The notes: generated from the sequence alone by a model not told the origin. Shown: positions 39,780 through 52,267, numbered from the stretch's first letter. The stretch is 64,000 nucleotides of DNA from Staphylococcus warneri (GCF_900636385.1 NZ_LR134269.1:1488001-1552000), one strand, 5' to 3'. Made by a program: numbers and translations.

Positions 39780-41483
39780 TTAGTTTAAAGTTAAATACAA
39801 ATCATTAATATAATTTTCTAAATCGTCAATATGAATCTCTTCACTTTCACCTGTTGAACGTTGTTTAACTTCTACAATACCTTCTTCAGCACGTTTACCA
39901 ACAACAACTCGTATTGGTAATCCTATTAAATCCGCATCGTTAAATTTAACACCCGCACGTTCTTGGCGATCATCATATAGTACATCATAGTTATTCATTA
40001 ACTGATCATATAATTGGTTACCTAACTCACGTTGGTCCTCTTTTTTAGGATTAATTGTAATTAAATGTAAATCAAATGGTGTAACAGATTTAGGCCAAAT
40101 AATACCATTATCGTCATGATGCTGTTCTACTATAGCACTTAATGTTCTAGACACACCAATACCATAACAACCCATAATAAGTGGTTGTGCTTTACCTTGA
40201 TTATCTAAGAACGTCGCATTCATTGTTTCAGAATATTTAGTTCCAAGTTTAAATACTTGTCCAACCTCAATCCCTTCAGCGAATTGTGCATTTCCAGAAC
40301 CATCACTTAATGGTTCACCTTCTAAAATAAATCTAAAGTCTCCAAACTCGTCAACTTTAAAATCACGATCTAATTGTGCATTTTCGAAATGATATCCATC
40401 TTCATTTGCACCAATCACAAAATTATTTAAGTCTTGAACAAAATTGTCAGCATAGATTTTGATATCTTTATCATGAATAGGACTTAATGAACCTGGATGT
40501 GCTCCCACAATATTAATAATCTCATCTTGGTTTGCCATTTCAATTTGGTCTGTACCAAAATAAGCTTTTAATTTCACATCATTTAATTCATGATGTCCTC
40601 TTATAAGTACCATGATAAATTCGCCATCAACTTTGCAAATCATTGTTTTCACAATTTCATCTAACGGACGTTTTAAGTATTTAGCTACTTCTTCGGCAGT
40701 TTTAATATTAGGCGTTTCTATCTTTTTCAATTCAGCAACTTCAGTATTTTTAGGGTTAGCTGTATAAACAACTTCTGCTTTTTCAATGTTTGCAGCATAA
40801 TCACTTTCATTACTATAAACGATAGTATCTTCGCCAATTTCACTTAACGCCATAAATTCATGTGTATGGTTACCGCCTATTGCACCTGAATCTGCTACAA
40901 CAGGACGTGCATTGATGCCTACTCGTTTAAAGATACGATCATACGCGTTATACATATCTTGATACGTTTCATCTAATGATGCTTCATCCGCATGGAAAGA
41001 ATAAGCATCTTTCATGATAAATTCCCTACCACGAAGTAACCCAAAACGAGGGCGTTGTTCATCTCTAAATTTAGATTGGATTTGGAATAACGTTAGAGGT
41101 AAACGTTTATATGACTTTAACTCATCTCTAACAAGTGATGTCACCACTTCTTCATGAGTTGGTCCTAATGCAAACTCACGTCCGTTACGGTCTTTTAAAC
41201 GCATTAATTCTGGACCATATGCACCCCAACGGCCTGATTCTTCCCATAATTCAGCTTGTTGAAGCGCCGGCATTAATATTTCAACCGCATCTACTTTTTC
41301 CATTTCTTCACGTATAATCTTAGAAATATTATTAAGAACACGTGTAGCTAATGGTAAGTAGCTATATATCCCACTTGTACTTTGTTTAATTAAGCCTGCT
41401 TTCAATAATAAACGATGACTTAAAGCTTCAGCTTCTGCTGGCACTTCTCTCATAGTTGGTATAAAAACTTTAGATTGTTTCAT
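39780..41483 (-). CDS. proS: Prolyl-tRNA synthetase
   Basis: Bacterial-type class II synthetase of 567 residues. Motif 2 ([25 protein letters not shown], near residue 140) and motif 3 ([14 protein letters not shown], near 435) are present, with the YbaK-like editing insertion between them (about 225-390) and the anticodon-binding domain at the C-terminus. 20 bp after rseP's stop region in a uppS-cdsA-rseP-proS transcript. Confidence 0.97.
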   Translation of the reverse strand: MKQSKVFIPTMREVPAEAEALSHRLLLKAGLIKQSTSGIYSYLPLATRVLNNISKIIREEMEKVDAVEILMPALQQAELWEESGRWGAYGPELMRLKDRNGREFALGPTHEEVVTSLVRDELKSYKRLPLTLFQIQSKFRDEQRPRFGLLRGREFIMKDAYSFHADEASLDETYQDMYNAYDRIFKRVGINARPVVADSGAIGGNHTHEFMALSEIGEDTIVYSNESDYAANIEKAEVVYTANPKNTEVAELKKIETPNIKTAEEVAKYLKRPLDEIVKTMICKVDGEFIMVLIRGHHELNDVKLKAYFGTDQIEMANQDEIINIVGAHPGSLSPIHDKDIKIYADNFVQDLNNFVIGANEDGYHFENAQLDRDFKVDEFGDFRFILEGEPLSDGSGNAQFAEGIEVGQVFKLGTKYSETMNATFLDNQGKAQPLIMGCYGIGVSRTLSAIVEQHHDDNGIIWPKSVTPFDLHLITINPKKEDQRELGNQLYDQLMNNYDVLYDDRQERAGVKFNDADLIGLPIRVVVGKRAEEGIVEVKQRSTGESEEIHIDDLENYINDLYLTLN

Positions 41484-41502
41484 AGTTACATTGCCTCCCT
41501 AT

Positions 41503-42789
41503 TTATAAGAAATATCTTTGAATATCGTTCCATGTTACTAAAATCATAATGATAACTACAAAGATTGCACCGACTGCAATAATACCTGTTTCTGCCTTTT
41601 TATTAATAGGCTTTCTAAATATTGCTTCGTAAATTACAAATAAAATTCTTCCGCCATCTAATGCTGGAATTGGTAATAAATTCATAATACCTAAGTTAAC
41701 ACTTAATAAGGCCGTATATGTGATCAAGTTAATAATTCCTGATTTAACTACAGAATCCACATTATGATAAATACCTACTGGCCCATTCAACATGTCTAAT
41801 GAAAAACCACCTGTAAAGATACTCGCAATCATGCCAACGACTGCTGTAAATATTAATGTACCTGCTTTAAAGAACTGTTCAACACCAGCGACAAGCGGCT
41901 TAAATACCGTATGTTCTGCTTTCGGTTTAAATCCAATTTGATAAACTGTCTCAGTTTTATTCTTTGTTTGTTTGATTTCAGTTTTCTTAGGTTCGATATC
42001 GATTGATTTCATCTTACCGTCTCGCTCAACTTTAACAGTTGTTTTTGCCGATTTATTTTTATCTAAAATATTTGAAATATCATTATAGTCTTTGACTTTG
42101 TGGTTACCAATTTGTTCAATTTTATCGCCTGCTTTCAAGCCTGCTTTTTCAGCAGGGTAACCTTTAGCTAAATCACCTACAGTTGTTGTAGGTGTACCAT
42201 GATAATATGCTAATCCGATAAACAATACGATGGCTAGAATAAAGTTAAATAACGGTCCTGCAAATAATGTTAAAAATTTGGGTAACGGTTTCTTATGTGT
42301 GAATTGACGTTCTTTCGGTGCTATTTGAATTAAGCTACCATTTTCAACAAAATATGCTTTCTCAGCAATATTAAAATGGTGACGCTCTTCATCATATGAT
42401 GTAATACCCTCAATATATAAATCGTCTTTAAAATCACATTTTTTAACTTCAATAGCTTCAATTTGTTGGAATTTATGTTGATCATCTAAAATGATATGTG
42501 TGATTTGATCTTTATCATTTAATTTAATTTTAACGTTCATACCTGGTTCGACAGGTGGCTCTTCAAGACCATCCCCTGCCATACGAACATATCCGCCTAC
42601 TGGCAAAATACGAATTGTATATAACGTTTCATCTTTTCTAAAACTAAAGATTTTCGGTCCCATACCAATGGCAAATTCTGGACACATAATGCCCGCTCTC
42701 TTAGCAAAAAACATATGTCCATATTCATGTACAGTTACAAGAACACCAAAAACGATGATGAACGCTAATATTGTTATTAATGAGCTCAC
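41503..42789 (-). CDS. rseP: RIP metalloprotease RseP (site-2 protease)
   Basis: Membrane-embedded zinc protease. HEYGH at residues 21-25 in the first membrane helix, a PDZ domain (about 195-275, [21 protein letters not shown]), and the third metal ligand in PALDGGRIL near 375. Four membrane segments. 428 residues, the S. aureus length. In staphylococci it (Eep-like) cleaves lipoprotein signal peptide remnants. The start is GTG with a GAGGTG site. It follows cdsA after a hairpin terminator. Confidence 0.95.
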   Translation of the reverse strand: MSSLITILAFIIVFGVLVTVHEYGHMFFAKRAGIMCPEFAIGMGPKIFSFRKDETLYTIRILPVGGYVRMAGDGLEEPPVEPGMNVKIKLNDKDQITHIILDDQHKFQQIEAIEVKKCDFKDDLYIEGITSYDEERHHFNIAEKAYFVENGSLIQIAPKERQFTHKKPLPKFLTLFAGPLFNFILAIVLFIGLAYYHGTPTTTVGDLAKGYPAEKAGLKAGDKIEQIGNHKVKDYNDISNILDKNKSAKTTVKVERDGKMKSIDIEPKKTEIKQTKNKTETVYQIGFKPKAEHTVFKPLVAGVEQFFKAGTLIFTAVVGMIASIFTGGFSLDMLNGPVGIYHNVDSVVKSGIINLITYTALLSVNLGIMNLLPIPALDGGRILFVIYEAIFRKPINKKAETGIIAVGAIFVVIIMILVTWNDIQRYFL

Positions 42790-42954
42790 TCGCTACACCT
42801 CTATTTTAAGTAATATTTCTAATTTCTTTCGATTAATTATAAATAAGATAATATAAGACATTATATTACGATTGACTTAATTAGCATATTAATTTGGCTA
42901 ATAAAGTTCGTTATATTTTTATACCTGTAAAAAATTATGTATAAGTTATGAAAA

Positions 42955-42990
42955 GGAGTTAAGAAATGCTTTGAGCATCTCAATAACTCC
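42955..42990 (-). terminator. Terminator after cdsA
   Basis: GGAGTTA/TAACTCC stem with inner AGC/GCT pairing, followed by TTTTCAT on the minus strand. Confidence 0.7.
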
Positions 42991-43031
42991 CCCATTATAA
43001 CATTTTATTTATAAAAAAATGCTTTATGATA

Positions 43032-43814
43032 TTAAATTTGAATTAAAAGAATATTTAACAATGGTAACACAAACATGAAACTATCAAATCTATCTAATAT
43101 ACCACCATGTCCTGGTAAAATTCTTCCAGAATCTTTCACACCAAAATGACGTTTAAATCCGGACTCTACCAAATCACCTAATTGTCCAAACATACTTAAG
43201 ATAATGGTTACAATTAACAATAACCACACATTTAAATTAAAATCTACAAAAAATTGCATAACTAGTGGTACAAGTAAACTACAGAAAATACCACCAATAA
43301 ATCCTTCAATCGTTTTGTTTGGACTTATAACCGGCCATAATTTATGTTTCCCCATTAAACGACCAAAAATGTATGCACCAGTATCAGTTAACCAAACTAT
43401 TAAGAATGCATATAAAATGTAGTGTAATCCTTCTGAACGTGTTTCATAAAAGTACATAAAACCAATTCCTACATATGCAACGCTCATTAAACAAAATGCT
43501 GCATCCATAAAACTAAATCTATTTTTCGATAAAACAGTATAACTGAGTACTATAAAACTCATTGCGACTAAACTTTTCAACTGTATGACTTGTACCCAAT
43601 CTCCGGCATCTTGAGGAAGCATAATAATAATTAAACCGATTGCACTTATTATCCCGGGAATTGAAATAAATTTAATCATATTCATATTTAAAAGTTCTTT
43701 TAATGCAATTAATGCTAATAAATAAGCAAAAAGCATTAGTACTAATCCACCCTTTAAAAGGATAGGCAAGAAAATTAATAAAGCAATAATCGCTGTCAAT
43801 GTTCTTACTTTCAT
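43032..43814 (-). CDS. cdsA: Phosphatidate cytidylyltransferase
   Basis: Makes CDP-diacylglycerol, the precursor used by PgsA. 260 residues with about eight membrane helices; the CDS signature [28 protein letters not shown] lies near 215-245 (quoted here only in part: [11 protein letters not shown] and PGHGGILDR). Three bases after uppS, so the two are coupled. Confidence 0.96.
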   Translation of the reverse strand: MKVRTLTAIIALLIFLPILLKGGLVLMLFAYLLALIALKELLNMNMIKFISIPGIISAIGLIIIMLPQDAGDWVQVIQLKSLVAMSFIVLSYTVLSKNRFSFMDAAFCLMSVAYVGIGFMYFYETRSEGLHYILYAFLIVWLTDTGAYIFGRLMGKHKLWPVISPNKTIEGFIGGIFCSLLVPLVMQFFVDFNLNVWLLLIVTIILSMFGQLGDLVESGFKRHFGVKDSGRILPGHGGILDRFDSFMFVLPLLNILLIQI

Positions 43815-43817
43815 ACT

Positions 43818-44588
43818 TTACTCCTCACTCAATCCTCCAAAACGTCTTTGGCGTGATTGGTAAATTTTTAAACAATTTTTCAATTCGTCACCATCAAAGT
43901 CTGGCCATAATTTTTCATTAAATATGAATTCACTATATGAAACTTGCCAAATTAAAAAGTTGCTTATTCGTTGCTCACCAGAAGTTCTAATTAATAATTC
44001 TGGATCAGGATAATTCTTAGTCATCAAGTGTTGATTAATTAAATCTTCGTTAATATCATCACTACTCAATCCTTTATGTTGGAGTTCATCTACAATCGTT
44101 TTAAAACTTTGAACGATTTCAGCACGGCCGCCATAATTGATGGCAAAAATCAATCTTAATCCTGTATTATTTTTCGTTTTTTCTTTGGCATGATCAATAG
44201 CTTCGATTGTTGATGTCGGTAACCCTTTTTGAAAACCAATTGTTTCAACTTTAACATTCTTCTCTATCAATTCTGGTAGAAATGTTTTTAAAAAGTTAAC
44301 TGGTAAATTCATAATATAGTTTACTTCACTTTCAGGTCTAGACCAATTTTCAGTGGAGAAAGCGTATAAGGTAAGATATTTAATACCGATATCACTGGCT
44401 TCTCGTGTGACCTTCTTGATTGTTTGCATACCTTCATAATGTCCTTTGATACGAGGCATTTTACGTTGTTTAGCCCAACGGCCATTACCATCCATGATAA
44501 TTGCAACATGTTCAGGTATATTATGTAAATCTAAATTATTAAATTGATTACTTTCACTCTTATTATTATTTCTAAGCTTTTTAAACAT
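43818..44588 (-). CDS. uppS: Isoprenyl transferase (undecaprenyl diphosphate synthase)
   Basis: Condenses farnesyl diphosphate with eight isopentenyl units to the C55 carrier for peptidoglycan and teichoic acid. AIIMDGNGRWAK has the catalytic aspartate (D33), and NYGGRAEI and RTSGEQRISNFL are conserved. The ATG at 44588 follows GGAGGAAAG and gives 256 residues, the family length; the open frame extends 22 codons upstream with no site. The promoter must lie between here and the frr terminator; a TTCAAT/TAAAAT pair near 44650-44680 is only a weak candidate. Confidence 0.95.
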   Translation of the reverse strand: MFKKLRNNNKSESNQFNNLDLHNIPEHVAIIMDGNGRWAKQRKMPRIKGHYEGMQTIKKVTREASDIGIKYLTLYAFSTENWSRPESEVNYIMNLPVNFLKTFLPELIEKNVKVETIGFQKGLPTSTIEAIDHAKEKTKNNTGLRLIFAINYGGRAEIVQSFKTIVDELQHKGLSSDDINEDLINQHLMTKNYPDPELLIRTSGEQRISNFLIWQVSYSEFIFNEKLWPDFDGDELKNCLKIYQSRQRRFGGLSEE

Positions 44589-44696
44589 GGTCTTTCCTCC
44601 GAGCCTGATCATCTCTGTATTATTGTATAGGTTGTTTAAACAATCATCTACCATTTTATCATACTCATTTATAGCATTGAATAAGCAAATAAAAAA

Positions 44697-44724
44697 ACTG
44701 TACCAAAGTCTTACTTGGTACAGT
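44697..44724 (-). terminator. Terminator after frr
   Basis: ACTGTACCAAAGT/ACTTGGTACAGT stem, three-base loop, seven T's on the minus strand. Confidence 0.9.
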
Positions 44725-44820
44725 CTAGACTAGAATGAATATTGAATCATTTTGTCTTACATTAACACTATATAAGTGCAATCTACAATTAGTTAATACT
44801 ATTTTCAATTTGTCAGAAGA

Positions 44821-45375
44821 TTATACTGACATAATGTCTTTTTCTTTGTCATCAACTAATTGATCAATCTCTTTAATTGAATTATCCGTTGCTTTTTGAA
44901 CGTCATCTGTTTGACTTCTTAAATCATCTTCAGTAATGTCGCCATTCTTTTCATCTTTTTTAAGTTGATCGTTAACGTCACGACGAATGTTTCTAATTGA
45001 AACTTTAGCATCTTCTCCAATTTTTTTAACGTCTTTAACTAATTCTTTACGACGTTCTTCTGTTAATGCAGGTACAGAAATACGAATCACTTCTCCATCA
45101 CTAGTAGGGTTAACACCAAGGTTAGCCGCATTAATAGCTTTCTCTATATCAGCCACTGAAGATTTATCGTAAGGAGAAATAACAAGTAATCTTGCTTCTG
45201 GAACATTAATACTTGCTAATTGTTGTACTGGTGTTGGCGCACCATAATAATCAACATTTACACCATTTAATAAATTAGAATTCGCTCTACCTGCACTGAT
45301 ATTAGCTAATTCTTTAGATAAATTATCGATAGATTTTTGCATTCTTGCTCTAGTATCTTTAATAATGTCACTCAT
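44821..45375 (-). CDS. frr: Ribosome recycling factor
   Basis: 184-residue tRNA-shaped protein that, with EF-G, splits post-termination ribosomes. Conserved [21 protein letters not shown] near 26-46 and [17 protein letters not shown]. 15 bp after pyrH, the standard tsf-pyrH-frr order. Confidence 0.97.
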   Translation of the reverse strand: MSDIIKDTRARMQKSIDNLSKELANISAGRANSNLLNGVNVDYYGAPTPVQQLASINVPEARLLVISPYDKSSVADIEKAINAANLGVNPTSDGEVIRISVPALTEERRKELVKDVKKIGEDAKVSIRNIRRDVNDQLKKDEKNGDITEDDLRSQTDDVQKATDNSIKEIDQLVDDKEKDIMSV

Positions 45376-45390
45376 TTTTTACACCTCATA

Positions 45391-46113
45391 TTATTTTGTA
45401 ATTAATGTACCAATTTTTTCGCCCATTACAGCTCGTTTAATATTACCCTCTTCCATAATAGAGAACACATTTAATGGGATATTGTTATCCATACAGAATG
45501 AAGAAGCTGTAGAGTCCATGACTTGTAAGCCTTCTTGAAGCATTTGAATGTGTGTTAAATGTTCATATTTAACTGCATCTTTATCTACTTTAGGATCTGC
45601 AGAGTAAACACCATCAACATTATTTTTACCCATTAATATAACGTCTGCTTCTACTTCAGCCGCTCTTAATGCCGCTGTTGTATCAGTAGAGAAGTAAGGG
45701 TTACCAATACCTGCTGCAAAGATCACAACACGTTTTTTCTCTAAATGACGAATGGCACGACGACGAATGTAAGGTTCAGCAACTTGTTTCATTTCAATAG
45801 AAGTTAATACACGTGTATCACATTCTAATTGTTCTAGACTATCTTGTAATGCAAGTGCATTCATAACAGTAGCTAACATTCCCATATAGTCAGCAGTTCC
45901 GCGATCCATTCCTAAATCGCTTCCTGTTTTACCTCTCCAAATGTTACCGCCACCAACAATAACAGCAATTTCGCAATCCATTTTTGCTACTTCTGCTACT
46001 TGTTTAGCAACACTTTTAATAATCATAGGATTAATGCCAAATCCTTTATCACCTGCAAGTGCTTCACCACTAAGTTTCAAGACTACACGTTTATATTTAG
46101 AAGTTTGAGCCAT
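45391..46113 (-). CDS. pyrH: Uridylate kinase
   Basis: Phosphorylates UMP to UDP; bacterial hexameric amino-acid-kinase fold, activated by GTP and inhibited by UTP. 240 residues with [15 protein letters not shown] near 12, [10 protein letters not shown] near 53 and the [15 protein letters not shown] segment near 200. Confidence 0.97.
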   Translation of the reverse strand: MAQTSKYKRVVLKLSGEALAGDKGFGINPMIIKSVAKQVAEVAKMDCEIAVIVGGGNIWRGKTGSDLGMDRGTADYMGMLATVMNALALQDSLEQLECDTRVLTSIEMKQVAEPYIRRRAIRHLEKKRVVIFAAGIGNPYFSTDTTAALRAAEVEADVILMGKNNVDGVYSADPKVDKDAVKYEHLTHIQMLQEGLQVMDSTASSFCMDNNIPLNVFSIMEEGNIKRAVMGEKIGTLITK

Positions 46114-46160
46114 TTTCTTATCCTCTCTATAGTAGAAATATGTAAAAGTATATAAGTAAA

Positions 46161-46178
46161 GAAGACACGGGTGTCTTC
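46161..46178 (-). terminator. Hairpin after tsf
   Basis: GAAGACAC/GTGTCTTC stem with minimal loop, then TTTACTTATATA on the minus strand. A second copy of the GAAGACAC arm at 46221-46230 could pair with the same distal arm, giving alternative structures. Confidence 0.6.
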
Positions 46179-46253
46179 TCTATATTAAAAACAAATGCTT
46201 TTAATCTGAGAAAACCTTTCAGGTGTCTTCTTTCTTGTTAACAATATGACTTA

Positions 46254-47132
46254 TTATTTCATTTGTCCTTTAACTTCATCAGCAAAGTTTTCTTCGCGTT
46301 TTTCCATTCCTTCGCCTACTTCATATCTTACGAAGTCAACAAGTTTACCACCTTTAGATTTTAAGAAAGCTTCAACTGTTTCATCTGGGTTTTTAACGAA
46401 GTTTTGGTCAACAGCACAAATTTCTTGTAAATATTTACGTAAACGACCTTCAACCATTTTTTCAACAATGTTTTCTGGTTTACCTTCATTTAATGCTTGT
46501 TGTTTAAGTACTTCTCTTTCATGATTAATTTCATCTTCACTTACTTGATCAGATGAAACATATTTAGGATTGATAGCAGCAATGTGCATAGCTACATCTT
46601 TAGCAGCTGCTTCATCATTAGTACCTTCAATTACAGTTAACACACCGATACGTCCACCCATGTGTAAGTATGCACCAAATGCATCGTTGTAAGATTTAGT
46701 TCTTACTGCAAAACGACGGATGCTTAATTTTTCACCGATTGTTGAGATAGCTTCTTTCATTTTTTCGTCAACAGTTTTACCGTCTTCGAATTTAGTTTTC
46801 ATTAATGCTTCAACTGATTCTGCTTTAGTAGCAAGTACTTGGTTAGCAATTTCTTTTACTAAGTTTTGGAAACCTTCGTTACGAGCAACGAAGTCTGTTT
46901 CTGAGTTGATTTCAACGATAGCTGCTTCGTTACCATTGATTTCAACATGTACAAGACCTTCTGCTGCGATACGATCAGCTTTTTTAGCTGCTTTAGCAAT
47001 ACCTTTTTCACGTAAGTAATCGATAGCTTTGTCCATATCACCATCAGTTTCAGTTAGCGCTTTTTTACAATCCATCATGCCAGCGCCAGTTTTTTCACGT
47101 AATTCTTTAACAAGTTTAGCTGAAATTGCCAT
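46254..47132 (-). CDS. tsf: Elongation factor Ts
   Basis: Guanine nucleotide exchange factor for EF-Tu. UBA-like N-terminal domain (1-55, [13 protein letters not shown]), the core with [12 protein letters not shown] near 77-88, and the C-terminal module ending [17 protein letters not shown]. 292 residues. Downstream of rpsB with a strong terminator between. Confidence 0.97.
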   Translation of the reverse strand: MAISAKLVKELREKTGAGMMDCKKALTETDGDMDKAIDYLREKGIAKAAKKADRIAAEGLVHVEINGNEAAIVEINSETDFVARNEGFQNLVKEIANQVLATKAESVEALMKTKFEDGKTVDEKMKEAISTIGEKLSIRRFAVRTKSYNDAFGAYLHMGGRIGVLTVIEGTNDEAAAKDVAMHIAAINPKYVSSDQVSEDEINHEREVLKQQALNEGKPENIVEKMVEGRLRKYLQEICAVDQNFVKNPDETVEAFLKSKGGKLVDFVRYEVGEGMEKREENFADEVKGQMK

Positions 47133-47241
47133 TAATTATTCCTCCAGTATATATAATTCTGTTACAGATATATTTAAATTTTACCATTATTCCTAGTAAA
47201 ATTTCCAATACTCTATACTTTTAATTTATTTTTTAAAAAAA

Positions 47242-47268
47242 GGTGATAAGCATTAGTATCTTATCACC
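47242..47268 (-). terminator. Terminator between rpsB and tsf
   Basis: Perfect GGTGATAAG/CTTATCACC stem with an AT-rich loop, followed by seven T's on the minus strand. Confidence 0.85.
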
Positions 47269-47283
47269 CATTTAAACTATAAC

Positions 47284-48072
47284 TTAGTTTGATTCAACAG
47301 AAGTGTTTTCTTCAGTTGTTTCTGCTTTGTCAGATTCTTCTTTTTCATCTAAATTGATGTTTTGTTCTGCAGCTACTTCTTCGTTTGATACACCTTGTTG
47401 ACCTTCTAAAACAGCGTCTGCCATTTTACCAGTTAATAATTTAACGGCACGGATAGCATCGTCGTTTGCTGGGATTACATAATCAATTTCGTCTGGGTCA
47501 CAGTTAGTGTCAACAATACCCACGATTGGAATATTTAATTTACGTGCTTCAGCAATTGCGTTGCGCTCTTTACGAGGGTCAACTACGAATAATGCTTGAG
47601 GCATAGTTTTCATATCACGAATACCGCCTAAGAATTTAATTAAACGGTCGTATTCTTTTTTAAGTTCAACAACTTCTTTTTTAGGTAATACTTCGAATAA
47701 GCCGTCTTCTTCCATTTTTTCAATTTCAGAAATACGTTTGATTCGTTTTGAGATTGTTTTGTAGTTAGTTAAGATTCCACCTAACCATCTTTGGTTAACG
47801 TAGAATTGACCAGCACGTTCTGCTTCAGCTTTAACTGAATCTTGTGCTTGTTTTTTAGTACCTACGAATAAGACTTTACCGCCATCTTCAGATACTTGTT
47901 TGATGAAGTTGTATGCTTCTTCAACTTTTTTCACTGTTTTTTGTAAGTCAATGATATAAATACCATTTCTCTCAGTGAAGATATATTTTTTCATTTTTGG
48001 GTTCCAACGACGTGTTTGGTGGCCGAAGTGAACACCAGCTTCTAACAATTGTTTCATTGATATAACTGCCAT
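47284..48072 (-). CDS. rpsB: 30S ribosomal protein S2
   Basis: 262 residues. Standard S2 start [32 protein letters not shown], coiled-coil around 105-165, and an acidic, low-complexity C-terminal tail (about 30 residues rich in E, T, S). The 306-bp leader up to codY contains the promoter at 48193-48221, a ~120-nt 5' UTR with no recognised autoregulatory motif, and the codY terminator. Confidence 0.97.
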   Translation of the reverse strand: MAVISMKQLLEAGVHFGHQTRRWNPKMKKYIFTERNGIYIIDLQKTVKKVEEAYNFIKQVSEDGGKVLFVGTKKQAQDSVKAEAERAGQFYVNQRWLGGILTNYKTISKRIKRISEIEKMEEDGLFEVLPKKEVVELKKEYDRLIKFLGGIRDMKTMPQALFVVDPRKERNAIAEARKLNIPIVGIVDTNCDPDEIDYVIPANDDAIRAVKLLTGKMADAVLEGQQGVSNEEVAAEQNINLDEKEESDKAETTEENTSVESN

Positions 48073-48192
48073 TATAAATTCCTCCTATTGGTTAATTACC
48101 TCCATAACAAACTCATATAAAGACAATAATTAAATATTGCACCCTCTATATTTGCATTTATTATGTGCGTATTGGCTTTATAGCCGAAAATA

Positions 48193-48221
48193 AATATATC
48201 ATAATTCGACGTTGATTGCAA
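48193..48221 (-). promoter_or_regulatory. Sigma-A promoter of rpsB
   Basis: Minus-strand -35 TTGCAA (48216-48221), 17-bp spacer, -10 TATATT (48193-48198); start about 115 bp before the gene. Confidence 0.7.
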
Positions 48222-48336
48222 TGCCTTTTGAATAATAAATGATTGATTAAAACAAACCCTATCTAGTGTTATTTATTATTTATTTTTGATTGCTAAAGTG
48301 TTACCAAATATCATTTTCAATTTCTCACAAAAATTA

Positions 48337-48370
48337 AGGTTTAGGTACCTCAATAGTCGTCCCTAAACCT
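48337..48370 (-). terminator. Terminator after codY
   Basis: AGGTTTAGG/CCTAAACCT stem, loop of 16 bases, then TTAATTTTTG on the minus strand, 9 bp after the codY stop. Confidence 0.75.
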
Positions 48371-48378
48371 CAATAGTT

Positions 48379-49152
48379 TTATTTATTACGTTCTAATTCA
48401 TCTAAGAATTTTTCTTTTTTAACTTTGATAAATGTACCTTTCATACCTAAAGAACGTGACTCGATGACACCAGCGCTTTCTAATTTACGAAGTGCATTTA
48501 CAATTACTGAACGTGTAATACCGACTCTATCAGCAACTTTAGAAGCGATTAATAATCCTTCATTACCACCTAATTCATCAAAGATATGTTCGATAGCTTC
48601 TTTTTCTGAATAAGATAATGAATTGATTGCCATTGTTATTGATGCTTTATCTCGTGCTTCTTTTTCAACTTCATTGTGCTTTTCACGTAAAATCTCCATA
48701 CCAATGACTGTTGCAGCATATTCACCTAAAACTAAATCATTTTCATTGAAATCATCTTGAACTCTTCCTAAAACTAACGTACCTAATCTTTCTCCTCCAC
48801 CTAAAATAGGGAATATTGTTGTTCTACTATTAACAAACACTTCTCTATTTTCTGGTGGGAATACCGTTAAAACATTATCAATATCAATATTAGATTGCGT
48901 TTCTTTAACATCCATTAATTGATCTGTATATTCTGCTGGGATATGTCTGTCTTCAAGCATATGAATAATACGATCGCTTTTAAGTAATTCGTTTAAGCTC
49001 GACCCTAAAATTTTACCTCTTCTCGACACAATAAATACATTAGTTACTGTAACGCTACTAATCGTTTGTGCAACGTCCTTAAAATCTACTGCGATGCCTT
49101 TATGTTTCTGTAATAACGTGTTTAACTCTCTTGTTTTAGATAATAAGCTCAT
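48379..49152 (-). CDS. codY: GTP-sensing transcriptional pleiotropic repressor CodY
   Basis: Binds branched-chain amino acids and GTP and represses nutrient-limitation and virulence genes. GAF domain (about 1-155) and a C-terminal winged helix (about 200-250) with [21 protein letters not shown]. 257 residues, the S. aureus length. Last gene of xerC-hslV-hslU-codY, as in Bacillus and S. aureus. Confidence 0.97.
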   Translation of the reverse strand: MSLLSKTRELNTLLQKHKGIAVDFKDVAQTISSVTVTNVFIVSRRGKILGSSLNELLKSDRIIHMLEDRHIPAEYTDQLMDVKETQSNIDIDNVLTVFPPENREVFVNSRTTIFPILGGGERLGTLVLGRVQDDFNENDLVLGEYAATVIGMEILREKHNEVEKEARDKASITMAINSLSYSEKEAIEHIFDELGGNEGLLIASKVADRVGITRSVIVNALRKLESAGVIESRSLGMKGTFIKVKKEKFLDELERNK

Positions 49153-49175
49153 AATTTTTCTCCTTCTTTTTATTT

Positions 49176-50579
49176 TTATAGAATAAATGCACTTAAATCT
49201 TTATTCGTTGAGATTGATTTTAATTTATCATCAACATATTGTGGTGTGATATCAACAACCGCATGTGGCATATTTGGTGCTTCGAAAGATAAATCCTCTA
49301 ACATTTTTTCTAAAATTGTGTGTAATCGACGAGCACCAATATTATCAGTATCTTGATTGACTTGATATGCAATTTCAGCTAATCGTGTAATGGCTTCATC
49401 TGAGAAGTTAACTGTTACTTCCTCTGTTTGTAGTAAAGCTTCATATTGTTTAACTAGTGATAATTTAGGTTCTTTAAGAATTCTAACGAAATCTTCTACT
49501 GATAAACTATCAAGTTCGACTCTAATTGGAAATCGTCCTTGAAGCTCTGGAATTAAATCACTAGGTTTAGACACGTGGAATGCACCAGCGCCAATAAATA
49601 GCATATGTTCAGTATTTACAGTACCATATTTAGTTTGAATCATGCTACCTTCAAGAATTGGCAAGATATCACGTTGAACACCTTGTCTTGAAACATCTTG
49701 ACCACTATTTTGATTATTTGTTGCCACTTTATCGATTTCGTCGATAAAGATAATTCCCATTTGTTCAGCTAACTCTAATGCTTCTTGATTAGCTGTTTCT
49801 TGATCGATCAATTCATCTGCAAAGTCATCAGCAAGTATTTTACGTGCCGTCTTAACAGGAACTTCACGTTCAACTTTCTTTTTCGGCATAAGTTGATTCA
49901 TCATATCTTGCATTTGTTGGTTTTGATTAGTACCTAACATTCCTAAAGCACCAGGATCTTGTTCAACTTTGATACGCACTTTTTCTTCTTCAAGTTTTCC
50001 TTCTTCAAGTTGCTTTTTGATTTCTGAACGTTTAGTTTTAATTTCCTCTGTTGGTGGTTCTTCCTCTTCTTCATTATTTTGATTGAAGTTTGGAATTGCT
50101 CCACCAAATAAAGACTCTAAGGGATTATTGCCTTGAGATGCTTTTTTCTTCATACTAGGAACAAGTAACTTCACTAATTTATCGTTAGCTTTTTGTGTTG
50201 CTTCATCTTTGACCATTTCTTTCTTTTCGTCTTTAACTAATCGCACTGACACATCAACTAAATCTCTGACCATACTCTCAACGTCACGACCTACATAACC
50301 AACTTCTGTAAATTTAGTTGCTTCAACTTTAATAAATGGTGCACCTACAATTTTGGCCATTCTACGTGCGATTTCTGTTTTACCTACACCTGTTGGTCCA
50401 ATCATTAAAATATTTTTGGGTGCAATTTCTTGTTTTGATTCTTCATCTAATAAGCTTCTTCTGTATCTATTACGTAAGGCAATCGCTACTTTTCTTTTCG
50501 CATCATCTTGCCCTACAATATATTCGTTTAATTTAGATACAATATCTTTCGGTGTTAATTTTATACCATTTGTATCCAT
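49176..50579 (-). CDS. hslU: ATP-dependent protease ATPase subunit HslU (ClpY)
   Basis: AAA+ unfoldase of the HslUV protease. Walker A GPTGVGKT at 61-68, an inserted I domain (about 110-245, acidic segment [10 protein letters not shown]), Walker [10 protein letters not shown], and the C-terminal LSAFIL that docks into HslV. The ATG at 50579 ([10 protein letters not shown]) follows GGAGG and gives 467 residues; the open frame runs 13 codons further up. Confidence 0.97.
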   Translation of the reverse strand: MDTNGIKLTPKDIVSKLNEYIVGQDDAKRKVAIALRNRYRRSLLDEESKQEIAPKNILMIGPTGVGKTEIARRMAKIVGAPFIKVEATKFTEVGYVGRDVESMVRDLVDVSVRLVKDEKKEMVKDEATQKANDKLVKLLVPSMKKKASQGNNPLESLFGGAIPNFNQNNEEEEEPPTEEIKTKRSEIKKQLEEGKLEEEKVRIKVEQDPGALGMLGTNQNQQMQDMMNQLMPKKKVEREVPVKTARKILADDFADELIDQETANQEALELAEQMGIIFIDEIDKVATNNQNSGQDVSRQGVQRDILPILEGSMIQTKYGTVNTEHMLFIGAGAFHVSKPSDLIPELQGRFPIRVELDSLSVEDFVRILKEPKLSLVKQYEALLQTEEVTVNFSDEAITRLAEIAYQVNQDTDNIGARRLHTILEKMLEDLSFEAPNMPHAVVDITPQYVDDKLKSISTNKDLSAFIL

Positions 50580-50667
50580 ATATGGATGACCTCCAATTTT
50601 CTTACTTTCTGAAATCAATGTTATTTATATTTACTACAAATCAATTTGCTCGATTGATTATTGATAC

Positions 50668-51213
50668 TTATAATGTTTCAACTATAATATTATCATTTGT
50701 GAAAACACAAATGTCAGATGCCACCTTCAAACTCTCGTAAGCCATTTCTTCTGCTGACATTTGTCCTGCGTGTCGTTTAAGTGCTCGACCTGCACTTAAT
50801 GCATAATTTCCACCTGAACCTATAGCTATTAAATCATCATCAGGAGCTATTACTTCTCCTGTACCGCTGACAACTAAGATTGCATCTTTGTCCATAACAA
50901 TTAACATTGCTTCTAACTGACGAAGCTGTTTGTCGCCTCGCCACTCTTGTGCAAGTTCAACGGCTGCTCTTTCAAGATTTCCACTAAATTGTTGAAGTTT
51001 TGTTTCGAACTTTTCAAAAAGTGTAAACGCATCGGCAACGCTACCTGCAAACCCTGCTAGTACCTTCCCATCGTATAAACGTCTTACTTTTCTTGCTGTT
51101 TGTTTCATAATCACTTGTTGTCCTAATGTGACTTGTCCGTCACCGGCCATCGCTGCGCCACCATTATGTCTTACAGCATATATCGTAGTTGCATGTAATG
51201 AGTTATCCATCAT
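50668..51213 (-). CDS. hslV: ATP-dependent protease subunit HslV (ClpQ)
   Basis: Proteasome-like peptidase with N-terminal threonine exposed after processing before [10 protein letters not shown] (T9-T10 region). [14 protein letters not shown] near 128-141 is conserved. 181 residues. Two adjacent ATGs compete for the GGAG site; the first overlaps the xerC stop by four bases. Confidence 0.96.
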   Translation of the reverse strand: MMDNSLHATTIYAVRHNGGAAMAGDGQVTLGQQVIMKQTARKVRRLYDGKVLAGFAGSVADAFTLFEKFETKLQQFSGNLERAAVELAQEWRGDKQLRQLEAMLIVMDKDAILVVSGTGEVIAPDDDLIAIGSGGNYALSAGRALKRHAGQMSAEEMAYESLKVASDICVFTNDNIIVETL

Positions 51214-52103
51214 TCATTCTCCTTTTTTGCTCGAGGATGTGCATTAAAATAAACTTTCCTTAATTGTTGATTAGATACGTGTGTATATTTTCCTGTGGTT
51301 GATAAATTAACATGACCAAGTAATGATTGCACTGTTCTCAAATCCGCACCTTGATTTAACAAATGCGTTGCAAAGGTATGTCGTAATTTATGAGGGTGAA
51401 TGTTCGTTACACCTGACGTACGTTTCACCACATCATTAAGTACGTATCTAACTCCTCTTTCTGTTATTGGTTGACCTTGCATATTTACGATTAAATAGTC
51501 ATGATCAACATGTTTTAAAGGTTTAAATTCCTTTAAATATCGTTCTATACTTTGCTTACAAAATTCGCCGAAAGGAATAAATCTTTCTTTATTACCTTTA
51601 CCCAATACTTTAACACCAGGTAACTTCATATCTAAATCTTGTGTTTTGATGTGCACCAACTCAGAAACACGTATACCTGTTGCATATAATAGTTCAAGTA
51701 TTACTTTATCTCGCATACCTTTTTTACTATCAGTCTCTACTGTTTTAAATAAAGCTTCCATTTCTTCTTCATAAAAAAATTGTGGTAGATACTGTTCTTT
51801 CTTAGGGTGTACAAGTTGAACAAATGGATTAACAACTGACTCATCTTGTGTCATCCAATATTCATAAAAAGTACGTAACGTAGAAATTTTACGTGAAACT
51901 GTAGTTCTTTTCAAATTTTTCGAATATAAAAAACTTAAATAATTTCTTGCGTCTTTATATTCAAAGTTATTTAAATCTAAAGATTCCTGATATAAAAAAT
52001 CATTAAATTGCACAATATCATCACGATATGATTTAAGCGTGTGATCAGAAAAATTTCGTTCTACTTTTAACATATAGAGAAACGCTTTTTGAATATCATT
52101 CAA
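51210..52103 (-). CDS. xerC: Tyrosine recombinase XerC
   Basis: With XerD resolves chromosome dimers at dif. N-terminal SAM-like domain (about 1-85), catalytic domain with arginine in [14 protein letters not shown] near 150, [12 protein letters not shown] near 241-252, and the nucleophilic tyrosine in [14 protein letters not shown] near 278. Length 297 is normal. Not linked to any mobile element; the hslV-hslU-codY neighbourhood is the usual xerC context. Confidence 0.95.
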   Translation of the reverse strand: MNDIQKAFLYMLKVERNFSDHTLKSYRDDIVQFNDFLYQESLDLNNFEYKDARNYLSFLYSKNLKRTTVSRKISTLRTFYEYWMTQDESVVNPFVQLVHPKKEQYLPQFFYEEEMEALFKTVETDSKKGMRDKVILELLYATGIRVSELVHIKTQDLDMKLPGVKVLGKGNKERFIPFGEFCKQSIERYLKEFKPLKHVDHDYLIVNMQGQPITERGVRYVLNDVVKRTSGVTNIHPHKLRHTFATHLLNQGADLRTVQSLLGHVNLSTTGKYTHVSNQQLRKVYFNAHPRAKKENE

Positions 52104-52229
52104 TAAATTTCGCCTCCATCATATTGAATTGTAGCATATCCGTGGTAGGGCTTACAGTGATTTGATATTCAATTCAAAATCTTTCGAGAATTGTAACATA
52201 TCCCTTTATCAATCATAACCAACAAAAAG

Positions 52230-52251
52230 CTAGATAGCATAAGCCACCTAG
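52230..52251 (-). terminator. Terminator after trmFO
   Basis: CTAG-g-T-g-GC with its complement (two G-T pairs), four-base loop, then CTTTTTGTT on the minus strand. Confidence 0.65.
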
Positions 52252-52267
52252 TTCATGTTCTTAAAAA

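Noticed and set aside
51210..52103. xerC as a phage or island integrase
   Set aside because: Gene order xerC-hslV-hslU-codY and the sequence fit the housekeeping recombinase; no attachment repeats or mobile genes nearby.
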